NCBI GenBank assembly: GCA_964645625.1
Contig: CAZYAI010000001.1
Span: 118,164-182,163, forward strand
DNA length: 64,000 nucleotides
Source of the DNA: AB-137-C09 sp964645625
Lineage (GTDB): Bacteria > Pseudomonadota > Zetaproteobacteria > Mariprofundales > Mariprofundaceae
Direction: 5' to 3'
A model generated the notes under the pieces. That model did not search any database, was not told where the DNA came from, and saw nothing but the letters and a program-made list of their open reading frames with translations. Both the position numbers and the translations under genes were made by a program. This document shows, one piece after another, positions 40,043 through 49,598 of this stretch (positions are counted from its first letter, which is position 1; every line of letters starts with the position of its first letter).

Positions 40043-40993
40043 GAATTGGCAGCATGGCGAATGACCTAAGTTCGAATATGATCCACTTCAATTGTTGGAG
40101 CTTGAGCAACAATTTTTGATTGAATCGGCTAGATTGGCTGGCGTGTCCTCGATTATCAACACTTCGATCAATCACTGGATCATGAGATGCTCTATTCATG
40201 GCATGCGCGCCTGATGATCGGCAGTCGCCACCAGGTATGCGATATCGGCAAATATCGCACCAGCCCTGAGCCAATGCGCGTGGTTTCTGGTTACATCGGC
40301 AACGAAAATATTCATTTTGAAGCTCTGCCATCTACGCAAGTTCTGGCAGAGATGGAAGGGTTTATCCGCTGGTATAACGAGAGTGCCCCGAATGGAGAAA
40401 GACCATTGCCTGCACTGGCTCGCGCTGGATTGGCTCACATTTACTTTCTTTCTATTCATCCATTTGAAGATGGCAATGGCCGAATCGGGCGTGCATTAAG
40501 TGAAAAAGCACTGGCTCAGTCGTTCGAAAAGCCTAGGCTTTTTGCGCTTTCCCGCGCTATTGAACGCAATCGCCCAGAATACTACAGCCAGCTTGAACGA
40601 AGCCAGCGCACGCTGAATATTGAAGCATGGTCACTTTACTTTGCACGAACCGTGCTTGATGCAACTACGTATTCACAACGCTTGGTTCATTTTATCGTCG
40701 CTAAGACTCGGTTGCTTGATCAAATCCGTGATCGTTTGAATGAGCGACAATACAAGGTGTTGATTAGAATGTTTGCTGAAGGTGTTGAAGGTTTTCGTGG
40801 CGGGCTGTCAGCGGAGAAATATTGTAAAATAAGCGGTACTATCAGTCGCACAGCCAGTCGCGATCTTGCTGCACTGATGGATATGGGCGCACTCATTCGC
40901 ACTGGTAGCCATAAAGGCACAAGGTATTGGCTGAATTTGGGCGAAGAGTTCGAGGGTGTGATGCATGAGCATCTGGCTAGACAAAGTAAGTAG
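40032..40993 (+). pseudogene. Broken Fic-domain gene; catalytic part still open from 40187
   Basis: The frame from ATG 40032 gives MYTWNWQHGE, then TGA at 40062 where the family has Trp-Pro, then PKFEYDPLQLLELEQQFLIE and LAGV. At about 40145 the Fic reading continues in another frame (LDYQHFDQSLDHEMLYSWHA), so roughly 70 codons that carry the (S/T)xxxE(G/N) inhibitory helix seem deleted. From ATG 40187 a 268-residue frame stays open with the intact AMP-transfer motif HPFEDGNGRIGR (residues 91-102) and a C-terminal winged-helix-like part. Fic proteins AMPylate target proteins. As read it is a decayed gene, though the remaining frame could still be translated. Confidence 0.75.
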
Positions 40994-41249
40994 GTGTGCG
41001 GAATTATTTTGATGTTTATCGCGCACTTTCGGTGCTTGCTTATGTAAGCTTTTTTAATGCAGAAGATCGCGTAAATAGGCGGGTTAGAAATGTTAAAATG
41101 TTTGTGTAGCTACTTAAGTAGAGGGTTGTAAGCTAACGAATTGCCTGATTGATTTGCTGGGTAAATCCATCAGAGAATATCCAAAAGTCAATGTAGACCT
41201 GAATATGGCGAGCCACGCACCCAATATTTACCATGAGCGTTGAAGTGAG

Positions 41250-42116
41250 CTACAGTTTTTCGATTTCTTCTGCCGGAATGCCTGTTATTTCAGCAATATC
41301 AGATGCCACGTAGCCCTTTCTTTTCATTGCAGTGGCAGTTTCGATTTTTCCTTCAATTATGCCTTCTGCTTTACCCTCGATTTTACCTTCCTCGAAAGAG
41401 GAGTCGATGGAGTTTTTCAGGGCTCGGTATGTCTTGAGGCTTTCTTCGTATTCTGCGTATTCGTTGTCACTGTAGTTGGCTATCTCAGCTTGTTCAAAAA
41501 CCTTTTTGAAAATACGTTCCTGCAATTTTTGCGGGCGACTGGTTAAATCACCAAGGTTTTTTAGTATAAAAAGCCACTTTTCAAAGTGTGTTTCTAATTC
41601 TTCTTCTGCTTTGTTGAACTTGGGTAACTCCAAATACACGTATGTCAGCTTATCGTAAAAAACTTCGCTGGTTTTGGTGTTCATTAACTTTACTTTGTGG
41701 TAATAAGCATCATCATCTTTTTCGTCGTGTTTAAATACAAAATCGAGAATACCAACGGTGTAGATGGCTTTTAGCTCAAAGTTCCAATCGCCTTTTTCTG
41801 CCTGACTTTGTATAGGGAAGCTGGAGTAATAGATGCTGCGATCTTTAAAATACTTCTGCTTTGCCTTTTGCATTTCGACAATAAAATGCTCGCCTTTCTC
41901 ATTTTTACAATAAATATCGTAAATAGCTTTGCGTTCCTCGCTGCCTCTGCCCAGTTGTTCTGTGGATAGATAGGTTAAATCGACAACGGTTTCGCCAGAC
42001 TTTGAAAGAAGCTCGTTGAGGAAGTCGATCAACAGATCCTTGTTCACTTCTGTACCAAAAAGCTTTTTGAAACCAAAATCAGTAAAGGGGCTGATGTATG
42101 TATCTTTAATTCGCAT
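41250..42116 (-). CDS. Rpn family recombination-promoting nuclease/putative transposase, copy 1
   Basis: A 288-residue PD-(D/E)XK nuclease-type protein of the Rpn (PF12784) group. In E. coli RpnA-like proteins are DNA endonucleases that raise RecA-independent recombination; others are annotated as putative transposases. Seen: ISPFTDFGFKKLFG, AIYDIYCKNEKGEHFIVEMQ (the D and ExQ core), YYHKVKLMNTKTSEVFYD and an Ile/Glu/Gly repeat tail (EGKIEGKAEGIIEGKIE). ATG 42116 has GAGG eight bases upstream and fits the family start. Nearly identical to the copy at 58175; the tail has one more EGK-type repeat here. Confidence 0.85.
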   Translation of the reverse strand: MRIKDTYISPFTDFGFKKLFGTEVNKDLLIDFLNELLSKSGETVVDLTYLSTEQLGRGSEERKAIYDIYCKNEKGEHFIVEMQKAKQKYFKDRSIYYSSFPIQSQAEKGDWNFELKAIYTVGILDFVFKHDEKDDDAYYHKVKLMNTKTSEVFYDKLTYVYLELPKFNKAEEELETHFEKWLFILKNLGDLTSRPQKLQERIFKKVFEQAEIANYSDNEYAEYEESLKTYRALKNSIDSSFEEGKIEGKAEGIIEGKIETATAMKRKGYVASDIAEITGIPAEEIEKL

Positions 42117-42147
42117 GGATAACCTCAAGCATTGCACTGTTTTTGAG

Positions 42148-42175
42148 ATTATAAAACGTTGACCTGTATGTCAAC
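42148..42175 (-). promoter_or_regulatory. Promoter and palindrome of rpn copy 1
   Basis: On the minus strand TTGACA (42174-42169) and TATAAT (42153-42148) are both perfect consensus with a short 15-base spacer. The -35 lies inside GTTGAC-N6-GTCAAC (42158-42175), a likely operator. Copy 2 has the same arrangement. Confidence 0.55.
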
Positions 42176-42211
42176 AGCTTTCCAGACTCGACGTGTATAA
42201 ATGGAAGAGGG

Positions 42212-42667
42212 TTAGCGTTTAAGGGGAGGGTGCGCTTGCACTACCTTTCATCGTTGCCGTCCCTTTTTGTCTCGCTCTAAACAGACGGTGTTTGTGAGTC
42301 TTGCAATGAGTGGGGGTGTCATTTTGACGCCCTTCGCGACGATGTTCCATCGCACGGAATAGCATAAAGCTATGTTCGTTAATGCGATTGCCCTAGGGAA
42401 ATGCCTTGGGTGGCATGACATCCTATATGTATGCTGTTAGCTTGCGCGACCTTTTGGGGGAGGCTCTACTGCCGCAGGGATGTGCTTTCTGCGTTGCTGC
42501 TTATGTAGCTTGCCTTTTTAATAAGCTGAAATTTATACATCGTCGTGTTCATTGCAGGCAAAGAGCCAGCAAGGGGCGACAGCATTTGTGGATCTCAGCT
42601 TAAGTTCTATTCGTCCTGACTGCACGGGTGATGGTGTGGTTAGAAGTGTACATCTATGGGGTTATTC
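42212..42667. other. Gap upstream of gltB without an identified gene
   Basis: Small open frames here (such as 42406-42603) lack ribosome sites and family resemblance. There are minor hairpins, for example ATAGC/GCTAT near 42360 and TGCC/GGCA near 42400, but I cannot assign an RNA family. It presumably holds the gltB promoter. Confidence 0.4.
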
Positions 42668-45600
42668 ATGCGTCAAATATCCACGCCTGATTCAAAGCGC
42701 GATCAGCATACTAATGGCATGCCCGGCAAACAGGGTCTTTATGATCCGCGTCATGAACATGATGCTTGTGGTGTCGGCTTTGTTGCTCATATCAAGAATC
42801 AAAAAAGCCATTCGATTTTGCAGCAGGGGCTGGAGATTTTACTGCGTTTAACGCATCGCGGTGCTGCAGGTGCAGACCCTCGCGAAGGTGATGGTGCTGG
42901 CATACTTATTCAAGTGCCAGATGCTTTCTTCCAAGCGGTTGCACCAGAGGTGGGCATCAACCTGCCAACAGCGGGTGATTATGCGGTAGGCATGTGCTTT
43001 TTGCCGCAAAACGCTGAATACCGCGCACAGTGCGAAGCGATTTTGGAACGTCACGTACGGGATCAAAACCTGCAACTGCTGGGCTGGCGTGATGTTCCTG
43101 TTGATAGTGCAGGGGCTGATCTTCCTGACAGTGTGTTGGCATGTGAACCTGTCGTGCGTCAGGTGTTTATTGGTCGTGGCGAACATTGCGCCGATCAGGA
43201 TGCCTTTGAACGCAAATTATTTGTGATCCGTAAACTGACCAGTCATGATATTTTTGATCAAAAACACGATGATCCAGCAGGTTTTTATATTTGCTCGCTG
43301 TCCAGTCGTACCTTGGTTTATAAGGGTATGTTCCTCTCTCATCAGGTAGGGGCGTATTTTACCGATTTGGCTGACGAACGCATGGCAACGGCTTTGGCTT
43401 TGGTGCATCAGCGTTTTTCTACCAATACCTTCCCTTCTTGGGAGTTGGCGCATCCTTTCCGTATGATGGCGCATAATGGTGAAATTAACACCGTACGTGG
43501 TAACATCAACTGGATGAATGCTCGCCGTCAGTCGATGAGTTCTGAGCTTTTTGGTGATGACCTTAAACGCTTGTGGCCGATTATTGATGAAGGGCAATCA
43601 GATACCGCTTGTTTTGATAATGCTTTGGAGCTTTTAACCCTCGGCGGTTATTCCTTGGCGCATGCTGCGATGTTGATGATCCCTGAAGCATGGGCTGGTA
43701 ATCAGCAAATGAGTGCCAAGCGTAAAGCGTTTTATGAATACCATGCGGCGTTGATGGAACCATGGGATGGTCCTGCTGCCGTTGCTTTTACTGATGGTCG
43801 TCAAATTGGCGCGACTTTGGATCGCAATGGTTTGCGTCCAGCGCGTTACTTGCAAACCAAGGATGGCTTGGTGGTCATGGCATCGGAAATGGGCGTTTTG
43901 GATATTCCCGAGGCGGACATTGTACGTAAATGGCGTTTGCAGCCAGGTCGTATGTTCCTGATTGATTTGGAAGAGGGTCGCATTATTGATGGTGATGAAG
44001 TTAAGCATCATTTAGAAGAGATGCGTGATTACCAAGCGGTGCTGGCAGAAACGCAGATGCGTTTGGGCGATTTGCCGATGGAAGTCGAACCGATGACGCC
44101 CGACCATGAGACCTTATTAAATCGTCAACAGGCATTTGGTTATTCGCAGGAAGACCTTAAATTCTTGATGACACCGATGGCAACATCAGGGCAGGAAGGC
44201 ACGGGTTCTATGGGCAATGATTCGCCTTTGGCGGTGTTGTCGAATCGTTCTAAACCACTGTTTAATTATTTCCGTCAACTGTTTGCGCAGGTAACCAATC
44301 CACCGATTGACCCGATTCGTGAAGAAATGGTGATGAGTCTTACCACCATTATTGGACCGCGCCCGAATCTTTTGGGGAGTGGTGACGACAAGCATTTGCG
44401 TCTTGAAGCGGCACAGCCGATTTTGAGCAATAGCGATATGCAAAAAATCTTGCATATTGAAGGTGTGACCAAGGGCGCGTTCCGCAGTATTCGTTTATCA
44501 TGCTGCTACCCTGCGGACTTGGGCGAGGCTGGCATGGCAACGGCGTTGAATCGCTTGTGCGAGGCTGCCTCTCAAGCGGTGCGCGATGCTTATAATATCA
44601 TCGTACTATCCGATCATGACTTGGACGCTGACCATATTGCGATTCCATCGCTGTTAGCAACCAGTGCTGTGCATCAATACTTGATCCGTCAAGGTCAGCG
44701 TACCGAAACTGGCTTGGTGGTGGAAACAGGGCAAGCACGTGAAGTACACCATTTTGCTACCTTGGCTGGCTATGGTGCTGAAGCGATCAACCCTTACTTG
44801 GCATTTGAAACCTTGTTTGACATGCAAAGCCGTGATGAGTTACCCAGCGACCTTAGCCGTGATGAAATTAAATCGCGTTACATCAAGGCCGTGGGCAAAG
44901 GCTTGTTCAAAGTGATGTCCAAAATGGGTATCTCTACCTACCAATCGTATTGTGGTGCTCAAATCTTCCAAGCTTTGGGGCTATCCAGTGCATTCGTGGA
45001 TCAGTATTTCACGGGTACACCGACGCAGATCGAGGGTATCGGACTGGATACTGTAGCAAAAGAGACGGTGGCACTGCATCGCTTGGCTTATGGTTCAGCG
45101 CATCAATACCAAGATGCCTTGGATGCTGGCGGTGAATATGCGTGGCGTTTGCGTGGTGATGGTCATACTTTGACCCCTGACGCGATTGCTGATTTGCAAC
45201 ATGCTGTACGCACCAACGATTACCAACGTTACAAGGCGTATTCGAGCAAGATTGATAACCAAGCAGGTCGTTTGATGACTTTGCGCGGTTTGTTCCGCTT
45301 CCAAGGTGGCACATCTATCCCCTTGGAAGAGGTGGAACCTGTTGCCAATATCGTCAAGCGTTTTGCCACGGGTGCTATGAGTTTTGGTTCGATTTCGCAT
45401 GAAGCGCATTCGACCTTAGCGATTGCTATGAACCGTTTGGGCGGTAAGTCCAACACGGGCGAGGGCGGCGAAGAGCAGCATCGTTTCACGCCGTTAGAGA
45501 ATGGTGATTCCATGCGCTCGGCGATCAAACAGGTGGCTTCAGGGCGTTTTGGCGTAACCACCGAATACTTGGCCAATGCGGATCAGATTCAAATTAAGAT

Positions 45601-47353
45601 GGCGCAGGGCGCGAAACCTGGTGAAGGTGGTCAATTGCCTGGTCATAAAGTCGATCAACGTATTGGTCGCGTACGTCATTCGACACCTGGTGTGGGGTTG
45701 ATTTCGCCACCGCCGCATCATGACATTTATTCGATTGAAGATTTGGCGCAGCTGATTTTTGATTTGAAAAACACCAATACTTCGGCGGATATTAGTGTTA
45801 AGCTGGTGTCTGAAGTCGGTGTCGGCACGATTGCTGCTGGTGTGGTGAAAGCGCATGCGGATCATGTGGTGATTGCGGGTCATGATGGTGGTACTGGTGC
45901 TTCGCCACTGACCTCGATTAAACACGCGGGCAGTGCTTGGGAGCTGGGGCTTGCTGAAACGCAACAGACGTTGGTGCTTAATCGTTTGCGTAGCCGCACC
46001 GTATTGCAGGCCGATGGTCAAATGCGCACAGGGCGCGACGTGGTGATTGCGGCACTATTAGGTGCTGATGAAGTGGCGTTTGGTACGATCGCATTGGTGG
46101 CTGAAGGTTGTATTATGATGCGTAAGTGTCATCTCAACACCTGCCCTGTTGGTGTTGCGACGCAAGACCCTGAACTGCGCAAAAACTTTGTTGGCAAGCC
46201 AGAAGATGTGGTGAATTACTTCACTTTTGTTGCTGAAGAAGTGCGTGAGTTGATGGCAGAGCTTGGCTTTAGAACCTTTGATGAAATGGTTGGACGTTCT
46301 GATTTGTTGGACACCAACGATGCCATTCGTCATTGGAAGTCTGAGGGCTTGGATTTTTCTTCTGTCTTCCATCAAATTGATAGTCAGGGCACACCTGTTC
46401 ACCATTGTGAAACACAAGACCATGGACTGGACACCATTAAAGATAATGTGTTGATCGAGCAAGCGCAGCCAGCCCTAACGTCACAGCAAGCGGTGGTGAT
46501 TGAAACGGATGTATGCAATGTGGATCGTAGCTTTGGTACCATGTTGTCGGGTAAAGTGGCAGCGCGTTATGGCTTGGATGGCTTACCTGAAGATACCATT
46601 GTCATTAAAGGGCATGGTACAGCAGGGCAGTCATTGGGCGCGTGGTTGATGCGTGGTGTTACCATTGATTTGCAAGGTGAAGGTAACGATTACGTGGGTA
46701 AAGGACTCTCTGGTGGACGGATTGCGATTTATCCACCTAAGGATTCAACCCTGAACGCGGAAGAGAATATCATTGTCGGTAATACCGTGTTGTTTGGCGC
46801 GGTCAGTGGTGAATGTTACTTTAATGGTGTTGCTGGCGAACGTTTTGGTGTACGTAACTCAGGTGCGGTCGCTGTCGTTGAAGGTGTTGGCGACCACGGT
46901 TGTGAATACATGACGGGTGGTACGATTGTGGTACTCGGTAGCACAGGGCGCAACTTTGCCGCAGGCATGAGCGGTGGTATTGCTTATGTGCTAGATGAAA
47001 ATGAGGACTTTGCGGCATGTTGTAATATGGCTCAGGTTGAATTGCAGCCTGTATTGTCAGAATCTACGATGCTGGAAGAACTTGACCATCAAGGTGCTGA
47101 TTTAGAGGCGCATGGTCGAGTCGATATTCGTCATTCATTAAGTCAAAGCGATCAGCAGATTGTACGCCTGCTGATTGAAAAACATGTGCATTACACCAAC
47201 TCTGCAAAGGGTCGTCGTATTTTGGATCAATGGGAACATTATGTTGCTAAATTCGTGCGTGTGATGCCTGTGGATTATCGTCGCGCATTAGAATCAATGG
47301 AAGCAGAGCAAGCTGCAAGATCAACATCAGAAGAGGGTCGCACTCATGGGTAA
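42668..47353 (+). CDS. gltB: Glutamate synthase (NADPH) large subunit
   Basis: A 1561-residue GOGAT alpha subunit that makes two glutamates from glutamine and 2-oxoglutarate. A propeptide of about 33 residues precedes the catalytic Cys34 in HDACGVGFVAHI. Further marks: RFSTNTFPSWELAHPFR and HNGEINTVRGN of the amidotransferase domain, GRNFAAGMSGGIAYV of the C-terminal helix domain, the FMN/Fe-S core GHDGGTGASPLTSIKHAG and CHLNTCPVGVATQDP. I take ATG 42668 because GGGG sits six bases before it; ATG 42656 would add four residues. The stop overlaps gltD. Confidence 0.97.
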   Translation: MRQISTPDSKRDQHTNGMPGKQGLYDPRHEHDACGVGFVAHIKNQKSHSILQQGLEILLRLTHRGAAGADPREGDGAGILIQVPDAFFQAVAPEVGINLPTAGDYAVGMCFLPQNAEYRAQCEAILERHVRDQNLQLLGWRDVPVDSAGADLPDSVLACEPVVRQVFIGRGEHCADQDAFERKLFVIRKLTSHDIFDQKHDDPAGFYICSLSSRTLVYKGMFLSHQVGAYFTDLADERMATALALVHQRFSTNTFPSWELAHPFRMMAHNGEINTVRGNINWMNARRQSMSSELFGDDLKRLWPIIDEGQSDTACFDNALELLTLGGYSLAHAAMLMIPEAWAGNQQMSAKRKAFYEYHAALMEPWDGPAAVAFTDGRQIGATLDRNGLRPARYLQTKDGLVVMASEMGVLDIPEADIVRKWRLQPGRMFLIDLEEGRIIDGDEVKHHLEEMRDYQAVLAETQMRLGDLPMEVEPMTPDHETLLNRQQAFGYSQEDLKFLMTPMATSGQEGTGSMGNDSPLAVLSNRSKPLFNYFRQLFAQVTNPPIDPIREEMVMSLTTIIGPRPNLLGSGDDKHLRLEAAQPILSNSDMQKILHIEGVTKGAFRSIRLSCCYPADLGEAGMATALNRLCEAASQAVRDAYNIIVLSDHDLDADHIAIPSLLATSAVHQYLIRQGQRTETGLVVETGQAREVHHFATLAGYGAEAINPYLAFETLFDMQSRDELPSDLSRDEIKSRYIKAVGKGLFKVMSKMGISTYQSYCGAQIFQALGLSSAFVDQYFTGTPTQIEGIGLDTVAKETVALHRLAYGSAHQYQDALDAGGEYAWRLRGDGHTLTPDAIADLQHAVRTNDYQRYKAYSSKIDNQAGRLMTLRGLFRFQGGTSIPLEEVEPVANIVKRFATGAMSFGSISHEAHSTLAIAMNRLGGKSNTGEGGEEQHRFTPLENGDSMRSAIKQVASGRFGVTTEYLANADQIQIKMAQGAKPGEGGQLPGHKVDQRIGRVRHSTPGVGLISPPPHHDIYSIEDLAQLIFDLKNTNTSADISVKLVSEVGVGTIAAGVVKAHADHVVIAGHDGGTGASPLTSIKHAGSAWELGLAETQQTLVLNRLRSRTVLQADGQMRTGRDVVIAALLGADEVAFGTIALVAEGCIMMRKCHLNTCPVGVATQDPELRKNFVGKPEDVVNYFTFVAEEVRELMAELGFRTFDEMVGRSDLLDTNDAIRHWKSEGLDFSSVFHQIDSQGTPVHHCETQDHGLDTIKDNVLIEQAQPALTSQQAVVIETDVCNVDRSFGTMLSGKVAARYGLDGLPEDTIVIKGHGTAGQSLGAWLMRGVTIDLQGEGNDYVGKGLSGGRIAIYPPKDSTLNAEENIIVGNTVLFGAVSGECYFNGVAGERFGVRNSGAVAVVEGVGDHGCEYMTGGTIVVLGSTGRNFAAGMSGGIAYVLDENEDFAACCNMAQVELQPVLSESTMLEELDHQGADLEAHGRVDIRHSLSQSDQQIVRLLIEKHVHYTNSAKGRRILDQWEHYVAKFVRVMPVDYRRALESMEAEQAARSTSEEGRTHG

Positions 47354-48791
47354 GCCAACAGGATTCAAAGAGTTTTCACGCGAGAATCTCGCCTACGTGC
47401 CGGTCGCTGACCGTTTGACGCATTTTAAAGAGTTTAGCTCTTTGCCGAAAGATATGTCCACCCAGGGTGCGCGTTGCATGGATTGCGGCATTCCTTTTTG
47501 TCATAACGGATGCCCGATTCATAACACCATTCCAGATTGGAATGACTTGGTCTATCGCAACCGTTGGCAAGAGGCCTTGGCTGTATTGCATGCAACCAAC
47601 AACTTCCCTGAATTTACTGGTCGCATCTGCCCTGCCCCCTGTGAAGAGGCATGTACGGTGAATTTGATTGGTGATGCGATCTCGATTAAAAACATTGAGT
47701 TGGCGATTGCCGAAAAGGGTTGGGAAGAAGGCTGGATTACGCCCCAAATTGCTGCCCATAAAACGGATAAAAAAGTAGCTGTTGTCGGCTCTGGCCCTGC
47801 GGGTTTGGCTTGTGCGCAGCAATTGGCACGCGTCGGTCATGATGTCGTCGTTTATGAGAAAGAGGATAAGATTGGCGGCTTGATGCGTTATGGCATCCCT
47901 AACTTTAAGTTTGAGAAGGGCGTTATTGATCGCCGTTTGGAGCAAATGCGTGCCGAAGGCGTGGATTTCCGTACCCATTGTCATATTGGTAGTGAATCCT
48001 TCCCTGCTAAACGTTTGTTGGATGAGTACGATGCAGTGGTGCTGACTGGTGGTGCAGAAGAGCCTCGCTGGTTGCATGATTCGGTTGCAGGTAATCGTGC
48101 TGGTGGCGTTTATGCTGCAATGGACTTTTTGCGTAATAACACCAAGCGCGTGTTTGATCCTGAGCACACGCCATTCATCTCTGCTGAAGGTAAAGATGTT
48201 GTAGTGGTTGGTGGTGGTGATACGGGTTCTGACTGTATCGGTACGTCTAATCGTCATGGTGCTAACAGTGTTACCCAGATCGAAATTTTGCCACGCCCCG
48301 AAGATACCCCTAATGCCTTAACAACGTGGCCGCATTGGCCTAATAAGTTCCGCACTTCAACTTCGCAAGAAGAGGGTTGTGAGCGTATGTTTAGCATCAA
48401 CACCCTAGAAGCAACGACCAATGAGGCAGGTGATGTCACAGGACTGCGTTGTGAAAAAGTTGAGTGGACGCAGCAAGATGGCCGTTGGCAGATGCAATCG
48501 GTTGCAGGCAGCGAGTTTACCTTAAAAGCGGATTTGGTGTTGTTGGCGATGGGCTTTTTACACCCTGTGCATCAAGGTATGCTTGATGAGTTGGGCGTGG
48601 ACTATGATGCTCGCGGTAACGTTCAAGCCAATACCAGCGATTATCAAACTTCGTTGGACAAGGTGTTTACTGCTGGTGATATGCGCAGTGGTCAATCTTT
48701 GGTCGTGCGTGCGATCAACGAAGGACGACAGGCAGCGTATGCTGTTGATTCGTGGTTGATGCAAGCACCATCTTCTTTACCTAAGGAATAG
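47346..48791 (+). CDS. gltD: Glutamate synthase (NADPH) small subunit
   Basis: A 481-residue GOGAT beta subunit that feeds electrons from NADPH through FAD and Fe-S clusters to GltB. Seen: the N-terminal Cys-rich segment CMDCGIPFCHNGCPIHN and CPAPCEEACTVN, the FAD loop VVGSGPAGLACAQQL, the NADPH loop VVGGGDTGSDC and the C-terminal FTAGDMRSGQSLVV. It starts eight bases before the gltB stop, giving tight coupling. mlaF follows nine bases later, so nitrogen assimilation and lipid transport genes may share a transcript. Confidence 0.97.
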   Translation: MGKPTGFKEFSRENLAYVPVADRLTHFKEFSSLPKDMSTQGARCMDCGIPFCHNGCPIHNTIPDWNDLVYRNRWQEALAVLHATNNFPEFTGRICPAPCEEACTVNLIGDAISIKNIELAIAEKGWEEGWITPQIAAHKTDKKVAVVGSGPAGLACAQQLARVGHDVVVYEKEDKIGGLMRYGIPNFKFEKGVIDRRLEQMRAEGVDFRTHCHIGSESFPAKRLLDEYDAVVLTGGAEEPRWLHDSVAGNRAGGVYAAMDFLRNNTKRVFDPEHTPFISAEGKDVVVVGGGDTGSDCIGTSNRHGANSVTQIEILPRPEDTPNALTTWPHWPNKFRTSTSQEEGCERMFSINTLEATTNEAGDVTGLRCEKVEWTQQDGRWQMQSVAGSEFTLKADLVLLAMGFLHPVHQGMLDELGVDYDARGNVQANTSDYQTSLDKVFTAGDMRSGQSLVVRAINEGRQAAYAVDSWLMQAPSSLPKE

Positions 48792-48800
48792 GTTTTAAGC

Positions 48801-49598
48801 ATGATTCGGGTGGAAAACCTTAGTCGTCGTTTCGGTTCTTTACAGGCCGTTGCACCGACTGACCTCCATATTCGCCGTCAACAAACGACGGTGATTATGG
48901 GCGGTTCTGGCTCGGGTAAGACGACGCTTTTGCGTTTGTTGGCTGGCTTGGAGCAAGCCACGACAGGGCATATTTGGTTTGATGGCGAGCATGATCTTGC
49001 CACCATTCCAGCCCGTATTCTCTACCGTCTTCGCTTACGCATGGGCATGGTGTTTCAATACTCTGCCCTGCTCAATTCGTTGAATGTGTATGAGAATGTA
49101 GCGTTTCCATTACATGAACATACCGACTTGGATGAAGCAGTGATTCGCACCATGGTGACGATGAAGCTGGAGCAGGTCGGTATGCGTGGTTTTGAGCACC
49201 TCATGCCATCGCAGCTTTCTGGCGGTATGGCAAAACGCGTGGCATTCGCACGTGCCTTGATTGCTGACCCAGACTTGGTCTTTTTTGATGAACCCACATC
49301 AGGCTTGGATCCTATTGCCGCTGGTGTGGTGAGTTCCTTGATTCAAGAACTGACACAAAAAACGCAAATGACTTCGGTGGTGGTGACCCATGATGTTCAT
49401 GCTGGCTTGCATATTGCCGATTGGGTGATTTTGCTGTGGCAAGGGAAGATCATTGCTACAGGTACAGCCGATGATATTCGCCATAGTAGCGATGAGCGGG
49501 TGCAGCAGTTTATCGAAGGTCGTCCTGATGGACCGATTCCTTTTTCTCGCTGTGATACGGTTTACCCTGATGTGCTACTTGCAGGAGGGGCGCAATGA
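48801..49598 (+). CDS. mlaF: Phospholipid transport ABC ATPase MlaF
   Basis: A 265-residue ABC ATPase of the Mla system, which moves phospholipids between outer and inner membrane. Walker A is GGSGSGKTT (34-42), signature LSGGMAKRVAFARAL, Walker B DLVFFDEPTSGLDP. The MlaF-specific GGMAKRV form of the signature is present. It overlaps mlaE by ATGA-type four bases. Cytoplasmic, docked to MlaE. Confidence 0.94.
   Translation: MIRVENLSRRFGSLQAVAPTDLHIRRQQTTVIMGGSGSGKTTLLRLLAGLEQATTGHIWFDGEHDLATIPARILYRLRLRMGMVFQYSALLNSLNVYENVAFPLHEHTDLDEAVIRTMVTMKLEQVGMRGFEHLMPSQLSGGMAKRVAFARALIADPDLVFFDEPTSGLDPIAAGVVSSLIQELTQKTQMTSVVVTHDVHAGLHIADWVILLWQGKIIATGTADDIRHSSDERVQQFIEGRPDGPIPFSRCDTVYPDVLLAGGAQ

Larger units (their letters stand above)
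41226..42211 (-). repeat. Duplicated rpn unit, copy 1 (inverted relative to copy 2)
   Basis: The whole coding region plus about 95 bases upstream and 25 downstream match copy 2 at 58070-59047 in opposite orientation. The few differences include small indels near the 3' end of the gene. Neither copy has inverted ends or target duplications that I can see. Confidence 0.7.

Noticed and set aside
40187..40993. Intact Fic protein of 268 residues
   Set aside because: Family-type N-terminal sequence is present upstream in another frame with a stop codon, so the long frame is the remainder of a larger gene.
42406..42851. Small frames upstream of and overlapping gltB
   Set aside because: No ribosome site, atypical composition (Cys/Leu-rich) and no family resemblance.
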